Shown one piece after another: positions 8,849-17,537 of a stretch of 44,325 nt of DNA. The notes below the pieces were generated by a model, which ran no database searches, was not told the origin of the DNA, and was given only the letters and a program-made list of their open reading frames with translations. The stretch comes from DASYPQ01 sp041488095. GTDB taxonomy: Bacteria; Planctomycetota; UBA1135; GCA-002686595. Made by a program: the position numbers and the translations under genes. The stretch lies in the NCBI GenBank assembly GCA_041488095.1, contig JBGPOP010000035.1, forward strand, positions 1-44,325. Reading direction: 5' to 3'. Each line of letters starts with the position of its first letter. The stretch's first letter is position 1.

Positions 8849-10270
8849 TCACGCCAGGATCTTCTCCACGACCTCCCCCTCGACGTCGGTCAAGCGGTAG
8901 TCCCGCCCCTCGAACCGATACGTGAGCTTCTTGTGATCGAACCCGAGGAGATGTAGCAGCGTCGCGTTGAGATCGTGCACCGGCACCGGATCCTCGGTCA
9001 CGAAGTATCCGAGCTCGTCCGTCGCGCCGATCCGGAACCCCTTCTTCACTCCCCCGCCCGCGAGCACCATCGTGAAGCAGTGCGGATGATGATCCCGCCC
9101 GAGGAACTTGCTCCCGTCCCTCTCCTCGTTCATCGGCGTGCGCCCGAACTCCCCGCCCCAGATCACCAGCGTGTCGTCGAGCAGCCCGCGCTCCCGCAGA
9201 TCCCGGATCAGCGCCGCGCTCGGCCCGTCGCACTCGCGGCACCGCTCCGGCAGCGACGTCACGATGTCGTCGTGCGGGCCCGTGCCGTGGCTGTCCCAGC
9301 CCCAGTGGTAGAGCTGCACGAAGCGCACGCCGCGCTCGAGCATCCGCCGCGCCAGCAGGCAGTTGTTCCCGAACGACGTCTTCCCGGGCTCGACGCCGTA
9401 GGCCTCGAGCACCTTCGCCGGTTCCTTCGACACGTCCATCAGCTCCGGCACGCTCGTCTGCATCCGGTAGGCGAGCTCGTACTGCGCGATCCGCGTCTCG
9501 ACCTCCGGATCGAGCGACCGCGCGAACGCCAATCGGTTCAGCTTCCCCACTGCGTCGAGCATCCGCCGTCGCCCGGCCCGGTCGACGCCCTCCGGATCGG
9601 CGAGGAACAGCACCGGGTCGCCCTGCGATCGGAAGCGGACGCCCTGGTGCACGGTCGGGAGGAAGCCGCTGCCCCACACCGACGCTCCGGCGTCGACGGC
9701 GTACTGTCCCGAGAGCAGCACGACGAACGCGGGCAGGTCCTCGTTCTCCGTGCCGAGGCCGTAGCTGACCCACGCTCCGAAGCTCGGCCGTCCCATCCGG
9801 AAGTGTCCGGTGTGCAGGAAGAGCTGCGCGGGCACGTGGTTGAACTGCGTCGTCTTCATCGAGCGGATCACGCACAGCTCGTCGGCGACCGAGGCGAGGC
9901 CGGGCAGCAGCTCGGAGAAGTCGTGGCCGCTCTGGCCGTGCTTCGAGAACTTGTACGGGGACCCCAGGATCTTCGGCGTGCCCTTGATGAAGGCGAAGCG
10001 CTCGTTCTTGAGGTAGCTCTCGGGGCACGGCTGGCGGTCGAGCTCGTTCAGCTTCGGCTTGGGATCGAAGAGGTCCGGCGTCGACGGCGCGCCGGCCATG
10101 TGGAGGTAGACGACGCGCTTCGCCTTGGCCGGGAAATGCGGCGACTTCGCGCTGCTCGGGCTCGAGCCCGTCTGCATCCGCGCCAGCGCGATCGAGCCGA
10201 GCGACACGCCCGCCCCGGCGAGGAACAGCCGGCGGGTGATCGAGCTCGCGAGATCGCGCTCTGCGTCCAT
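8849..10270 (-). CDS. DUF1501 protein, TAT-exported sulfatase-like
   Basis: The 473-residue protein opens with a twin-arginine signal (SSITRRLFLAGAGVSLG). It matches the DUF1501 family abundant in planctomycetes, with patterns such as VVYLHMAGAPSTPDLFDPKP, QLYHWGWDSHG, DDTLVIWGGEFGRTPM and GRDHHPHCFTMVLAGGGV. The family shares the alkaline phosphatase/sulfatase fold, but its reaction is not established. Start choice: the ATG at 10270 sits two bases after the stop of the DUF1549/DUF1553 gene and leads straight into the TAT signal. This gene pair is a recurring planctomycete unit, presumably acting together in the periplasm. Confidence 0.93.
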   Translation of the reverse strand: MDAERDLASSITRRLFLAGAGVSLGSIALARMQTGSSPSSAKSPHFPAKAKRVVYLHMAGAPSTPDLFDPKPKLNELDRQPCPESYLKNERFAFIKGTPKILGSPYKFSKHGQSGHDFSELLPGLASVADELCVIRSMKTTQFNHVPAQLFLHTGHFRMGRPSFGAWVSYGLGTENEDLPAFVVLLSGQYAVDAGASVWGSGFLPTVHQGVRFRSQGDPVLFLADPEGVDRAGRRRMLDAVGKLNRLAFARSLDPEVETRIAQYELAYRMQTSVPELMDVSKEPAKVLEAYGVEPGKTSFGNNCLLARRMLERGVRFVQLYHWGWDSHGTGPHDDIVTSLPERCRECDGPSAALIRDLRERGLLDDTLVIWGGEFGRTPMNEERDGSKFLGRDHHPHCFTMVLAGGGVKKGFRIGATDELGYFVTEDPVPVHDLNATLLHLLGFDHKKLTYRFEGRDYRLTDVEGEVVEKILA

Positions 10271-10272
10271 CG

Positions 10273-12549
10273 TCAGTCCTTCGTCACCGTCTCGTCGAGG
10301 TTCAGGAGCACGCTCGCGACGCGCGCCCAGGCCGCCTTGTCGTCGCTCTTCTTCTCGCTCCGGTAGAGATCGAGGAGCACCCCCACTTCCTCGGCAGCCG
10401 GCCAGCGTCCCGTGCAGAGCCGGAATCCCAGGCGCGCGGACTCCTCGGGCGGCTCCGCGCGCGCCGCCATGCGCTTGGCGAGACCCTCGGCGCACTCGAC
10501 GAAGGCCGGGTCGTTCTCCAGCGCCAGCGCCTGGAGCGGCGTGTCCGTCCTCGGCCGGCGCGTGCACGCGAGCTCGCGGCTCGGCGCGTCGAACATCGCG
10601 AAGGTCGCGTAGGGCGAGCTCCGCTTCCAGAACGTGTACAGGCCGCGCCGGTGCGCCTCCTCGCCCTGCGACGGCGTCCAGGCGTCGTCGCTGTACACCG
10701 ATCCGAACACGCCCTCGGGCTGGGGCGGGAAGACGCTCGGGCCGCCGGTCTTTTCGACCAGCAGCCCGCCGATCGAGAGCGCGGCGTCGCGCAGGGTCTC
10801 GATCTCCAGGCGCAGGCGCGGCCCTCGCGCGAGCAGGCGGTTGTTGCGATCGTGCTCGAGAAGCTCCGGCGTCGCGCGCGAGTCCTGCCGGTACGTCGCC
10901 GAGGTCACGATGCGCCGCAGCAACGCCTTGAAGCTCCATCCGGACCGCTCGAAGTCGATCGCCAGCCAGTCGAGCAGCTCGGGATGGCTCGGAGGCTCTC
11001 CGCGCGTGCCGAAGTCCTCGCTCGTCGAGACGAGCCCGCAGCCGAAGATGCGCTCCCAGATCCGGTTGACCGTCACGCGCGCGACCAACGGGTTCTCCGG
11101 GCTGACGAGCCAGCGCGCGAGGCCGAGGCGATTCCTCGGCGCGTCCGGCGGGAGCTCGGGCAGGACCGCGGGCACGCCGGGCTCGACCTCCTGGCCGGGC
11201 GAGAGGAAGCTGCCCTTGATCGCGACGTGCGTCTGGCGCGGCTCCGCGCTCTCCTCGATCACCATCGTGGTCGGGATCGTCGCGAGGAATTCGTCGCGGC
11301 GCGCCTGCGCAGCGATCGCCGCCGCCGCGATCATGCGCATCGCCGGGCCCGAGCCTCCCGCTCGCACCGCGGCGACGAAGGCCGCCTGCCTGGCGGCGAG
11401 GTCCGCTTCGTGTCGATCGAGGGCGACGGCCTGCTCTACGTTAGGTACCCGCATCTCCGGCGCGGTCGAGTTGCCGTCGTCCGAGGTCGAGTTGAAGAAG
11501 GCAAAGAAGCGGTAGTAGTCCTTCTGGCTGAACGGATCGAACTTGTGGTTGTGGCACTGCGCGCAGGCGAGCGTCGTGCCGAGCCAGACGGTCGCGGTCG
11601 TGTTCACGCGGTCGACGACCGCGGCGTGGCGGAACTCCGCGGGATCCGCGCCGCCCTCCTGGTTGACAAGCGTGTTGCGGTGGAAGCCGGTCGCCACCTT
11701 TTGCGCGAGCGTCGCGCCCGGCAGGAGGTCGCCCGCGATCTGCTCGACCGTGAACTCGTCGAAAGGCATGTCGCGCCCGAACGCGTCGATCACCCAGTCG
11801 CGCCAGGGCCACAGGCTCCGTCTCCCGTCCTTCTCGTAGCCGTTCGTGTCGGCGTAGCGCGCGAGGTCGAGCCACCACTGGGCCATGCGCTCGGCGTAGC
11901 GCGGCGAGGCGAGGAGCCGGTCGACGGCGCGATCGTAGGCGTCGGGACGGCGGTCCTGCTCGAAGGCGTCGATCTCCGCGACGGTAGGGGGAATGCCGGT
12001 CAGGTCGAGGCTCGTGCGGCGAAGGAGCTTGCCTCGTGCGGCTTCCGGCGAGTGCGCCAGGCCCGCCTTCTCGAGGCGCGCGAGGACGAAGCGGTCGATC
12101 GGGTTCCTGGCCCAGGCTTCCTCGTGCACGGGCGGCAGCGCCGGCTCGACCGGAGCGAGGTAGGCCCAGTGCTTCGCGGGCTCCCGCGCCGAGGCCGCGT
12201 TTTCCGCAGGCCACGGCGCACCCTCGTCGATCCAGCGCCGGATCGTCTCGATCTCCTCGGCCGCGAGCGCCGGCGCCTTCTGCGGCATCCGCTCCTCGTC
12301 GTCGCTCGAGGTGATGCGCTGTACGAGCGGGCTCCCCTTGGAGTCGCCCGGGAGAATCACCTTCCCGTCCTCGCCCCCCGCGAACGCCTCGTCGCGCAGG
12401 TCGAGGCGCAGCTCGGCGCGGTGCTTCGTCTCGCCGTGGCACTTGTAGCAGTGCGACGACAGGATCGGCTGGATGTCGCGGACGAAGTCCACCCGCGGCG
12501 CGCGGTCCTGGAAGGCGAGCGCGGCGGCGAGGAGGAGCGGGGGGAGAAT
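10273..12549 (-). CDS. PSCyt1-DUF1549-DUF1553 cytochrome-type protein (probable non-AUG start)
   Basis: From the GTG at 12492 the protein is 739 residues: a planctomycete cytochrome C domain (CYKCHG, CxxCH haem motif, residues 15-19), then DUF1549/PSCyt2 (about 120-330, including CAQCHNHKFDP), then DUF1553/PSD1 (about 440-700, LARWLVSPENPLVARVTVNRIW). The same frame stays open upstream to a TAG at 12574-12576 and encodes a hydrophobic stretch reading ILPPLLLAAALAFQ just before the domain. That is a good signal peptide but has no ATG, GTG or TTG before it. I therefore place the start tentatively at ATT 12547-12549; ATC at 12562-12564 is an alternative. A haem protein of this type is expected to be exported, which supports the longer form. 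It is cotranscribed with the DUF1501 gene. Confidence 0.8.
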   Translation of the reverse strand: MLPPLLLAAALAFQDRAPRVDFVRDIQPILSSHCYKCHGETKHRAELRLDLRDEAFAGGEDGKVILPGDSKGSPLVQRITSSDDEERMPQKAPALAAEEIETIRRWIDEGAPWPAENAASAREPAKHWAYLAPVEPALPPVHEEAWARNPIDRFVLARLEKAGLAHSPEAARGKLLRRTSLDLTGIPPTVAEIDAFEQDRRPDAYDRAVDRLLASPRYAERMAQWWLDLARYADTNGYEKDGRRSLWPWRDWVIDAFGRDMPFDEFTVEQIAGDLLPGATLAQKVATGFHRNTLVNQEGGADPAEFRHAAVVDRVNTTATVWLGTTLACAQCHNHKFDPFSQKDYYRFFAFFNSTSDDGNSTAPEMRVPNVEQAVALDRHEADLAARQAAFVAAVRAGGSGPAMRMIAAAAIAAQARRDEFLATIPTTMVIEESAEPRQTHVAIKGSFLSPGQEVEPGVPAVLPELPPDAPRNRLGLARWLVSPENPLVARVTVNRIWERIFGCGLVSTSEDFGTRGEPPSHPELLDWLAIDFERSGWSFKALLRRIVTSATYRQDSRATPELLEHDRNNRLLARGPRLRLEIETLRDAALSIGGLLVEKTGGPSVFPPQPEGVFGSVYSDDAWTPSQGEEAHRRGLYTFWKRSSPYATFAMFDAPSRELACTRRPRTDTPLQALALENDPAFVECAEGLAKRMAARAEPPEESARLGFRLCTGRWPAAEEVGVLLDLYRSEKKSDDKAAWARVASVLLNLDETVTKD

Positions 12550-12629
12550 CGTCGCGGTGTCGATCCGGCCAGTCTATTCCCAAGGCCTTCCGGCGGCACG
12601 ACCCCAACGGATACGCTGATCTCGCTGCG

Positions 12630-15600
12630 CTACCCAGCGGCACCCGTCAGGACCCACGCAGCCCAGTCGCGCGTCGTGTACTTCGGATGGCCGCTCTCGT
12701 CCTTCGCGTTGCGGAGCTTGCTCTTCGCCTCCCACAGCGCCTGGGCCTTGGGCTTCTTCTCGACCCAGATGCGGCGGTAGAAGTCGACCATCAGCTCCCT
12801 CGTCGCCTCGTCGGGCACCCTCCAGAGCGACGTGATCACGCTCCGCGCCCCGGCCATGTGCAGCGCCTTCTGCAAGCTCGCGACGCCCTGCCCTGCGCGG
12901 CGCAGGCCGACGTTCGTGTCGCACGCGCTGAGCACCACGAGCTCGCAGCTCGAGAGATCGAGGGCCGAGATCTCCTCGGCAGTGACCAGGCCCGGAATCC
13001 GACCGAGCTCGTTCGCGGGCAGGTTCGCGCCCGCGAGCGCGAGACCGCAGAGCAGCATCGGGCTCATGCCCTTGACGCTCTCCTCGAGTCCCGTCCGCAT
13101 CCCGAATTTCATCTTCACATCGAGCGGCTCGGGGTCCTCGCTCGACCGGATCGACTCCGGCGCGTACCACCCGTGCGTCGCCACGTGGAGAAAGCGCGCC
13201 TTCGGCGCCAGCGCGAACAGGTTCTCCCGCGAGGCTCGGCGACTCTCCAGGACCATCGCGCGGCTCTTGTCCCCGAACTCCGCCTGGTAGTAGTCCCCGA
13301 TCGCCTTCACCTCCGCGCGCGTCTCCGGCAGCGTCGCGAAGCCGCGCTCCCACGCACCTCCGCGCAGGATGCCCGAGCGGTCCGCATCCCGGGAACCGGC
13401 CAGGCGGGACGATCCTTCCGCTTCGAGCGGCGGCTCGACCTCTCCGGGCGGATGATCGAAGTCGGCATGGCCGAGCGCGACGAGGATCCCGTCCCGCGAG
13501 ACCTCCCTCTCGGACCCGCCCCGATCGCGCAGGAGGAGGTTCAACGCGACCTCGATCCGCAAGATCTCGCCGAGCGGCGCGGAGGATCGAGCCGGCGCTC
13601 TGCCCGAGGGCAGCGCGTCGAGCGGGACGAGGTGCAGCACGTCATCGGGCGACACGGCGAGCCGCTCGGCGCCCGAGAGCGCCTCGCGCAAGGGATCGAG
13701 CACGAGCCGCCGCACCTCGGAGCCGCGATCGAGGGCTGTGGCCGACGAGGCCGGATCGACACCGATCCCGCGCTCGAGGCGCACTCCGATCGCTTCGCGC
13801 CAAGCCTCGATCGCCTTCTCGACCGGCTCGATCGGGCCGAGCTCGATGCGCGCGAGACGGCCGCCGGAGCGGACGACGAACGCGCACAGGCTCGCGGTCG
13901 AGCTCTCGGCGCCGGCCTCTCCGAGCTCCGTCAGCGCGTAACGCCGGTACCCGACCCAGGCTTCATGCTCTCCCACCCGCGAGGAGACCGACGGGAAGTC
14001 CGCCTGAAGCGCCGCCATCGCATCCGGATCCAGACGCTTCCCGAGCTGCACCAGCTCGCGCTGGGTCCGCTCGAGGTCGGTGCGCGCTCCGGTGAACTCC
14101 GCGCTCGTCGCTCCCTTCTGTCCGAGCGCGGCCAGCCGGCTCGTCGCCTGCTGCATCCGGCCCCGCAGCTCCTCCCAATTCGGGTTCGAGCGCGCTGCGC
14201 GCCCGAGCCGCGCGGAGAGGGAGGCGACGTTGCGGGTGCCCTCCGAGAAGAGGAACGCCTGCTCTTCCAGCGCCGGATCCGAGCCGAAGACGCCGCACCC
14301 TCGCGCCATGGAGAGCGCCTTGCCGAGCTGCTTCCGGCTGGCCACGCGCTCCTCTGCTTCCCGGCCCGAAGCGTCGAGAACGGACTGCAGAGCGGCGTGC
14401 CTCTGACCCCGCATGTAGTCGCGGACGAGGCCGACGAATCTCTGCCTTCCCCCCTCCTCCTTTCCATCCCGCTTCTCCTCGCGCCCTGCCTCTCCTCGCG
14501 CTTGCGCGGCGATCGTGACGGCCAGGTTCTCCCGCACGGTCTGGAGGTCGGGGTGGTCGTCCGACAGCGTCCGCGAATCGACCTCGAGCACCTTCTCCTG
14601 GAGCGCACGCGCGCCCGCCAGGTCGCCGAGCCGTCGGCTCGTGTCGGCCAGGTTCCCCCGCACGATCTGGAGGTCGGGGTTGTCGTCGCGCAGCGTCTTC
14701 GAGCGGACCTCGAGCACCTTCTGCTGGAGCGCACGCGCGCCGGCGAGGTCGCCCAGCGAGTGGAGCGTGACGGCGAGATTCAGCCGAGCCACCTGGAGGT
14801 TGGGGTGGTCGTCGGGCAGCGTCCGCGAAGCGACCTCGAGCACCTTCTCCTGGAGCGCACGCGCACCGGCGAGGTCGCCGAGGTCCCCGATCGTGGCAGC
14901 CAGGTTTCCCCGTGCCATCAGGAGGTCGGGGTGGTCGTCGGGCAGCGTCCGCGAAGCGACTTCGAGCACCTTCTCCTGGAGCGCGCGCGCGCCGGCGAGG
15001 TCGCCGAGAGAGGCGATCGTGCCGGCCAGATTGCCCCGCGCCATCTGGAGGTCGGGGTGGTCGTCGGGCAGCGTCTTCGAGCGGACCTCGAGCACCTTTT
15101 CCTGCAGCGCACGCGCGCCAGCGAGGTCTCCCAGCGCCTTGATCGTGGAGGCGAGGTTCAGCCGCGCCGCCTGGAGGTCGGGGTGGTCGTCGGGCAGCGT
15201 CCGCGAATCGACCTCGAGCTCCTTCTCGAACAGCGCCCGTGCGCGGGCGAGGTCGCCCAGCATGTAGAGCGTGGTGGCGAGACTCCGTCGCGCCCACTGG
15301 AGGTCGGGGTGGTCGTCGGGCAACGCCTTCGAGCTGACCTCGAGCACCCTCTCCTGGACCGCACGCGCGCCGGCGAGATCGCCTTGGTCCCGGATGGTGA
15401 TGGCGAGGTTCCCCCGCGCCCTCTGGAGGTCGGGATGGTCGTCGGGCAGCGTCCGCGCGAGAACCTCGACCACTTTCTCGAACAGCGCCCGCGCGCCGGC
15501 GAAGCCGCCGAGCGCGTGGAGCGCGCCGGCGAGATTCAGGCGCACCGACTGGAGGTCGGGGTGGTCGTCGGGCAGCGTCCTCGAGCGGACCTCGAGCACC

Positions 15601-16370
15601 TTCTCGTCGAGCGCCCGCGCGCCGACGAGGTCGCCGAGCGAGAAGATCGTGACAGCGAGGTTCAGCCGCGCCGACTGGAGATCGGGGTGGTCGTCGGGCA
15701 GCGTGCGGGTGCGATGAGACAGCACGCACCGGCGCATCTTCTCGTCTGGACGAAGCAGAGCGAGCGCATCGCACTCGTAGCTCAAGAGCCACGCCTGCTG
15801 CGTCAGCGCCTCGCTCTGCGCCCCTCCCTCCACTCCCAGGAGATGCTCGGCCAGCGCCTCCGCTCGCGCTCGGGCGGCCGTGAGGTCCTTGGCTTCACGC
15901 AGCTTCTTGATCTCGGCGAGCTCCTGCCTCGCGCGTTCAGCCTCCGCGCGCGTCGTGTCCGTCTCCGGAGCCGAGACGAGATGGAGCTCGACCTTGCCCG
16001 TGCCTCCGGTCTTCGACGCTGCGACCACGATCACGAGCTTCCTGCCCGGCTCGACCTTGAGCTTCAGGTACGGCGTCGGCTTCCCGCCCGAGTCGTCGTC
16101 CTTGGCGAGGAACTTCCCCTCCGCGTCCTCGGCCTTCAGGAACGTGTCGAGGTCCCCTTCGACCTTCGTCCACACGTGCAGCGTCCCGGAGAAGCGCACC
16201 TCGTGCTCGACGCGCTCGCAGGCCCCGTGGCCCGACAGGAGAGGGTCCTTCTCGTCGAGCACGATCTCGACCACGCGATCGAGCACAGCGGGAAGAGCGG
16301 CGGGATCTCCGGCCTCCTGGGACGGGAGGTTCCCAACCGCCAAGGCGAGCGCGAGCAGGGGTGTGAGCAT
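12630..16370 (-). CDS. Exported CHAT-domain cysteine peptidase with TPR array
   Basis: The 1246-residue protein has, in order: a signal peptide (MLTPLLALALAVGNLPSQ), a PPC-like beta domain (about 55-135), a helical linker, and nine exact-length 42-residue TPR repeats (224-601) plus a partial tenth. Each repeat starts LPDDHPDLQ and contains GDLAGARALQEKVLEV, the kinesin-light-chain type. A second helical linker leads to a C-terminal CHAT domain (about 900-1246). The caspase-like dyad appears intact: His1066 in HVATHGW and Cys1150 in LSACDTNVG. TPR-CHAT proteins are caspase-family peptidases (the CHAT subunit of type III-E CRISPR is one example), but most are cytoplasmic. Here the signal peptide implies activity outside the cytoplasm. 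No dedicated substrate is evident next door. Confidence 0.9.
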   Translation of the reverse strand: MLTPLLALALAVGNLPSQEAGDPAALPAVLDRVVEIVLDEKDPLLSGHGACERVEHEVRFSGTLHVWTKVEGDLDTFLKAEDAEGKFLAKDDDSGGKPTPYLKLKVEPGRKLVIVVAASKTGGTGKVELHLVSAPETDTTRAEAERARQELAEIKKLREAKDLTAARARAEALAEHLLGVEGGAQSEALTQQAWLLSYECDALALLRPDEKMRRCVLSHRTRTLPDDHPDLQSARLNLAVTIFSLGDLVGARALDEKVLEVRSRTLPDDHPDLQSVRLNLAGALHALGGFAGARALFEKVVEVLARTLPDDHPDLQRARGNLAITIRDQGDLAGARAVQERVLEVSSKALPDDHPDLQWARRSLATTLYMLGDLARARALFEKELEVDSRTLPDDHPDLQAARLNLASTIKALGDLAGARALQEKVLEVRSKTLPDDHPDLQMARGNLAGTIASLGDLAGARALQEKVLEVASRTLPDDHPDLLMARGNLAATIGDLGDLAGARALQEKVLEVASRTLPDDHPNLQVARLNLAVTLHSLGDLAGARALQQKVLEVRSKTLRDDNPDLQIVRGNLADTSRRLGDLAGARALQEKVLEVDSRTLSDDHPDLQTVRENLAVTIAAQARGEAGREEKRDGKEEGGRQRFVGLVRDYMRGQRHAALQSVLDASGREAEERVASRKQLGKALSMARGCGVFGSDPALEEQAFLFSEGTRNVASLSARLGRAARSNPNWEELRGRMQQATSRLAALGQKGATSAEFTGARTDLERTQRELVQLGKRLDPDAMAALQADFPSVSSRVGEHEAWVGYRRYALTELGEAGAESSTASLCAFVVRSGGRLARIELGPIEPVEKAIEAWREAIGVRLERGIGVDPASSATALDRGSEVRRLVLDPLREALSGAERLAVSPDDVLHLVPLDALPSGRAPARSSAPLGEILRIEVALNLLLRDRGGSEREVSRDGILVALGHADFDHPPGEVEPPLEAEGSSRLAGSRDADRSGILRGGAWERGFATLPETRAEVKAIGDYYQAEFGDKSRAMVLESRRASRENLFALAPKARFLHVATHGWYAPESIRSSEDPEPLDVKMKFGMRTGLEESVKGMSPMLLCGLALAGANLPANELGRIPGLVTAEEISALDLSSCELVVLSACDTNVGLRRAGQGVASLQKALHMAGARSVITSLWRVPDEATRELMVDFYRRIWVEKKPKAQALWEAKSKLRNAKDESGHPKYTTRDWAAWVLTGAAG
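14568..15701 (-). repeat. Nine tandem 126-bp TPR-coding repeats
   Basis: Nine in-frame repeats of exactly 126 bases (42 residues) lie inside the CHAT gene. Boundary bases such as GGTGGTCGTCGGGCAGCG recur in most units. The uniform length and high similarity point to recent expansion or homogenisation. Confidence 0.92.
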
Positions 16371-16449
16371 CGGTCCGCCCTACAAGAGGGCCGTTCAACA
16401 CGCGGTCGAACCGGCTGTTCCGATCGGGCGCAGGATACCCCCTCGGACC

Positions 16450-17535
16450 CTACCCCAGTCGGATCCCCGTCCTGTGCGTGATGTCCTCGAGCTCGAGGAC
16501 GACCGGCAGCACGAGCGGGATCCCTTCCTTCGAGCGCACCTTTTCCGCCTCGCGCTCGGGATCTCCGGGGATCAGCGGACCGCCCGTCCCCGGCGCCGGC
16601 TTCGTCTTGCGGAACGTGCGGATCAGGTCGTCGATCTGGCGCTTGAACTCGTCGGGATCGATGAAGCCGTCGATCCTCATCGCGCCGAAGAAGTGCCCGA
16701 TCCCCTTCCCGACCGAGCGTTCCGGGATCTCCTGCCGCAGCGCGAATGGAGGCGTGAACGGCCCCCAGTTCGCGCCCGAGAGCACCGCCGAGAGCACGTC
16801 GACCATCAGCGCGAGCCCGTAGCCCTTGTGCCCGCCGCGCTCGCGGTCGGAGCCGAGCGGGAGCAGCGCGCCGCCGAGGATCATCTTCTCCGGATCGTCG
16901 GTGACGCGGCCCTCGCGGTCGATCGCCCAGCCCGCGGGGATCTTCTCGCCCGCGCGCCGCGCGATCTCGATCTTTCCGTACGCCGCCGCGCAGGTCGCCA
17001 TGTCGATCACGATCGGCGGCTCCTCGAGGCCGGGGAAGGCGATCGCGATCGGGTTCGTGCCGAGCATGCGCTCGGCGCCCCACAGCGGCGCGACGAGCTT
17101 CGTGCTGTTCGTCATCGCCCAGCCGATCAGGTCCTGCTTGAGCGCCTCGAGCACGTACCACCCCGCGATGCCGAAGTGGTTCGTGTTGCGCACGCTGACC
17201 CAGCCGCTGCCGGCGTCGCGCGCTTTCGCCATCGCGATCGCGTTCGCTTTGGGGCCCACGACGAGCCCGAGGCCGTTGTCCCCGTCGATCGTGGCCGTGC
17301 TCGCGGTCTCGCGCACGATCGTCAACTTCGGCCGCGGGTTGATCCGGCCGAGCTCGAGCATGTCGAAATACGTGTGCAGCCGCGCGACGCCGTGGCTGTC
17401 GATGCCGCGCCGGTCGGCGGAGGAGAGGACCTTGGCCGCGACCTCGGCCTCCTCGGAGGGCACGCCGAAGTGCTCGAAGACCCGCGCGGAGAAGCGCTCG
17501 AGCGTCTGCGCGGGGAACGTCCGGGTCTCGACCAT
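16450..17535 (-). CDS. Ldh2-family malate/L-lactate-type dehydrogenase
   Basis: The 361-residue NAD(P)-dependent oxidoreductase belongs to the Ldh2/malate-lactate dehydrogenase family. This is a fold distinct from classical LDH; members act on L-lactate, L-malate, L-sulfolactate, ureidoglycolate or diketogulonate. Family marks are RRGIDSHGVARL near residue 45, SVRNTNHFGIAGWY near 120, and GTNPIAIAFPG. It is the last gene of the fucose operon and starts two bases after the stop of the LhgO-type gene. Since the pathway yields pyruvate and L-lactate, interconversion of a 2-hydroxy/2-keto acid is a reasonable guess. The substrate cannot be read from the sequence. Confidence 0.88.
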   Translation of the reverse strand: MVETRTFPAQTLERFSARVFEHFGVPSEEAEVAAKVLSSADRRGIDSHGVARLHTYFDMLELGRINPRPKLTIVRETASTATIDGDNGLGLVVGPKANAIAMAKARDAGSGWVSVRNTNHFGIAGWYVLEALKQDLIGWAMTNSTKLVAPLWGAERMLGTNPIAIAFPGLEEPPIVIDMATCAAAYGKIEIARRAGEKIPAGWAIDREGRVTDDPEKMILGGALLPLGSDRERGGHKGYGLALMVDVLSAVLSGANWGPFTPPFALRQEIPERSVGKGIGHFFGAMRIDGFIDPDEFKRQIDDLIRTFRKTKPAPGTGGPLIPGDPEREAEKVRSKEGIPLVLPVVLELEDITHRTGIRLG

Positions 17536-17537
17536 GT

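Noticed and set aside
8818..8960. Short plus-strand frame starting at the leftover ATG after the second propeller gene
   Set aside because: It runs antisense to the C-terminus of the DUF1501 gene and lacks its own ribosome site; the ATG is a by-product of the duplicated tail.
14568..15701. Regularly spaced repeats that could suggest a CRISPR array
   Set aside because: The period is exactly 126 bases, the whole unit is conserved, and it is in frame as TPR repeats inside a large gene. There are no short repeats separated by unique spacers.
12687..16481. Very long plus-strand open frame opposite the CHAT gene
   Set aside because: It is rich in Arg, Glu, Val and Leu with no domain pattern; its length reflects high GC and the repeat array on the other strand.
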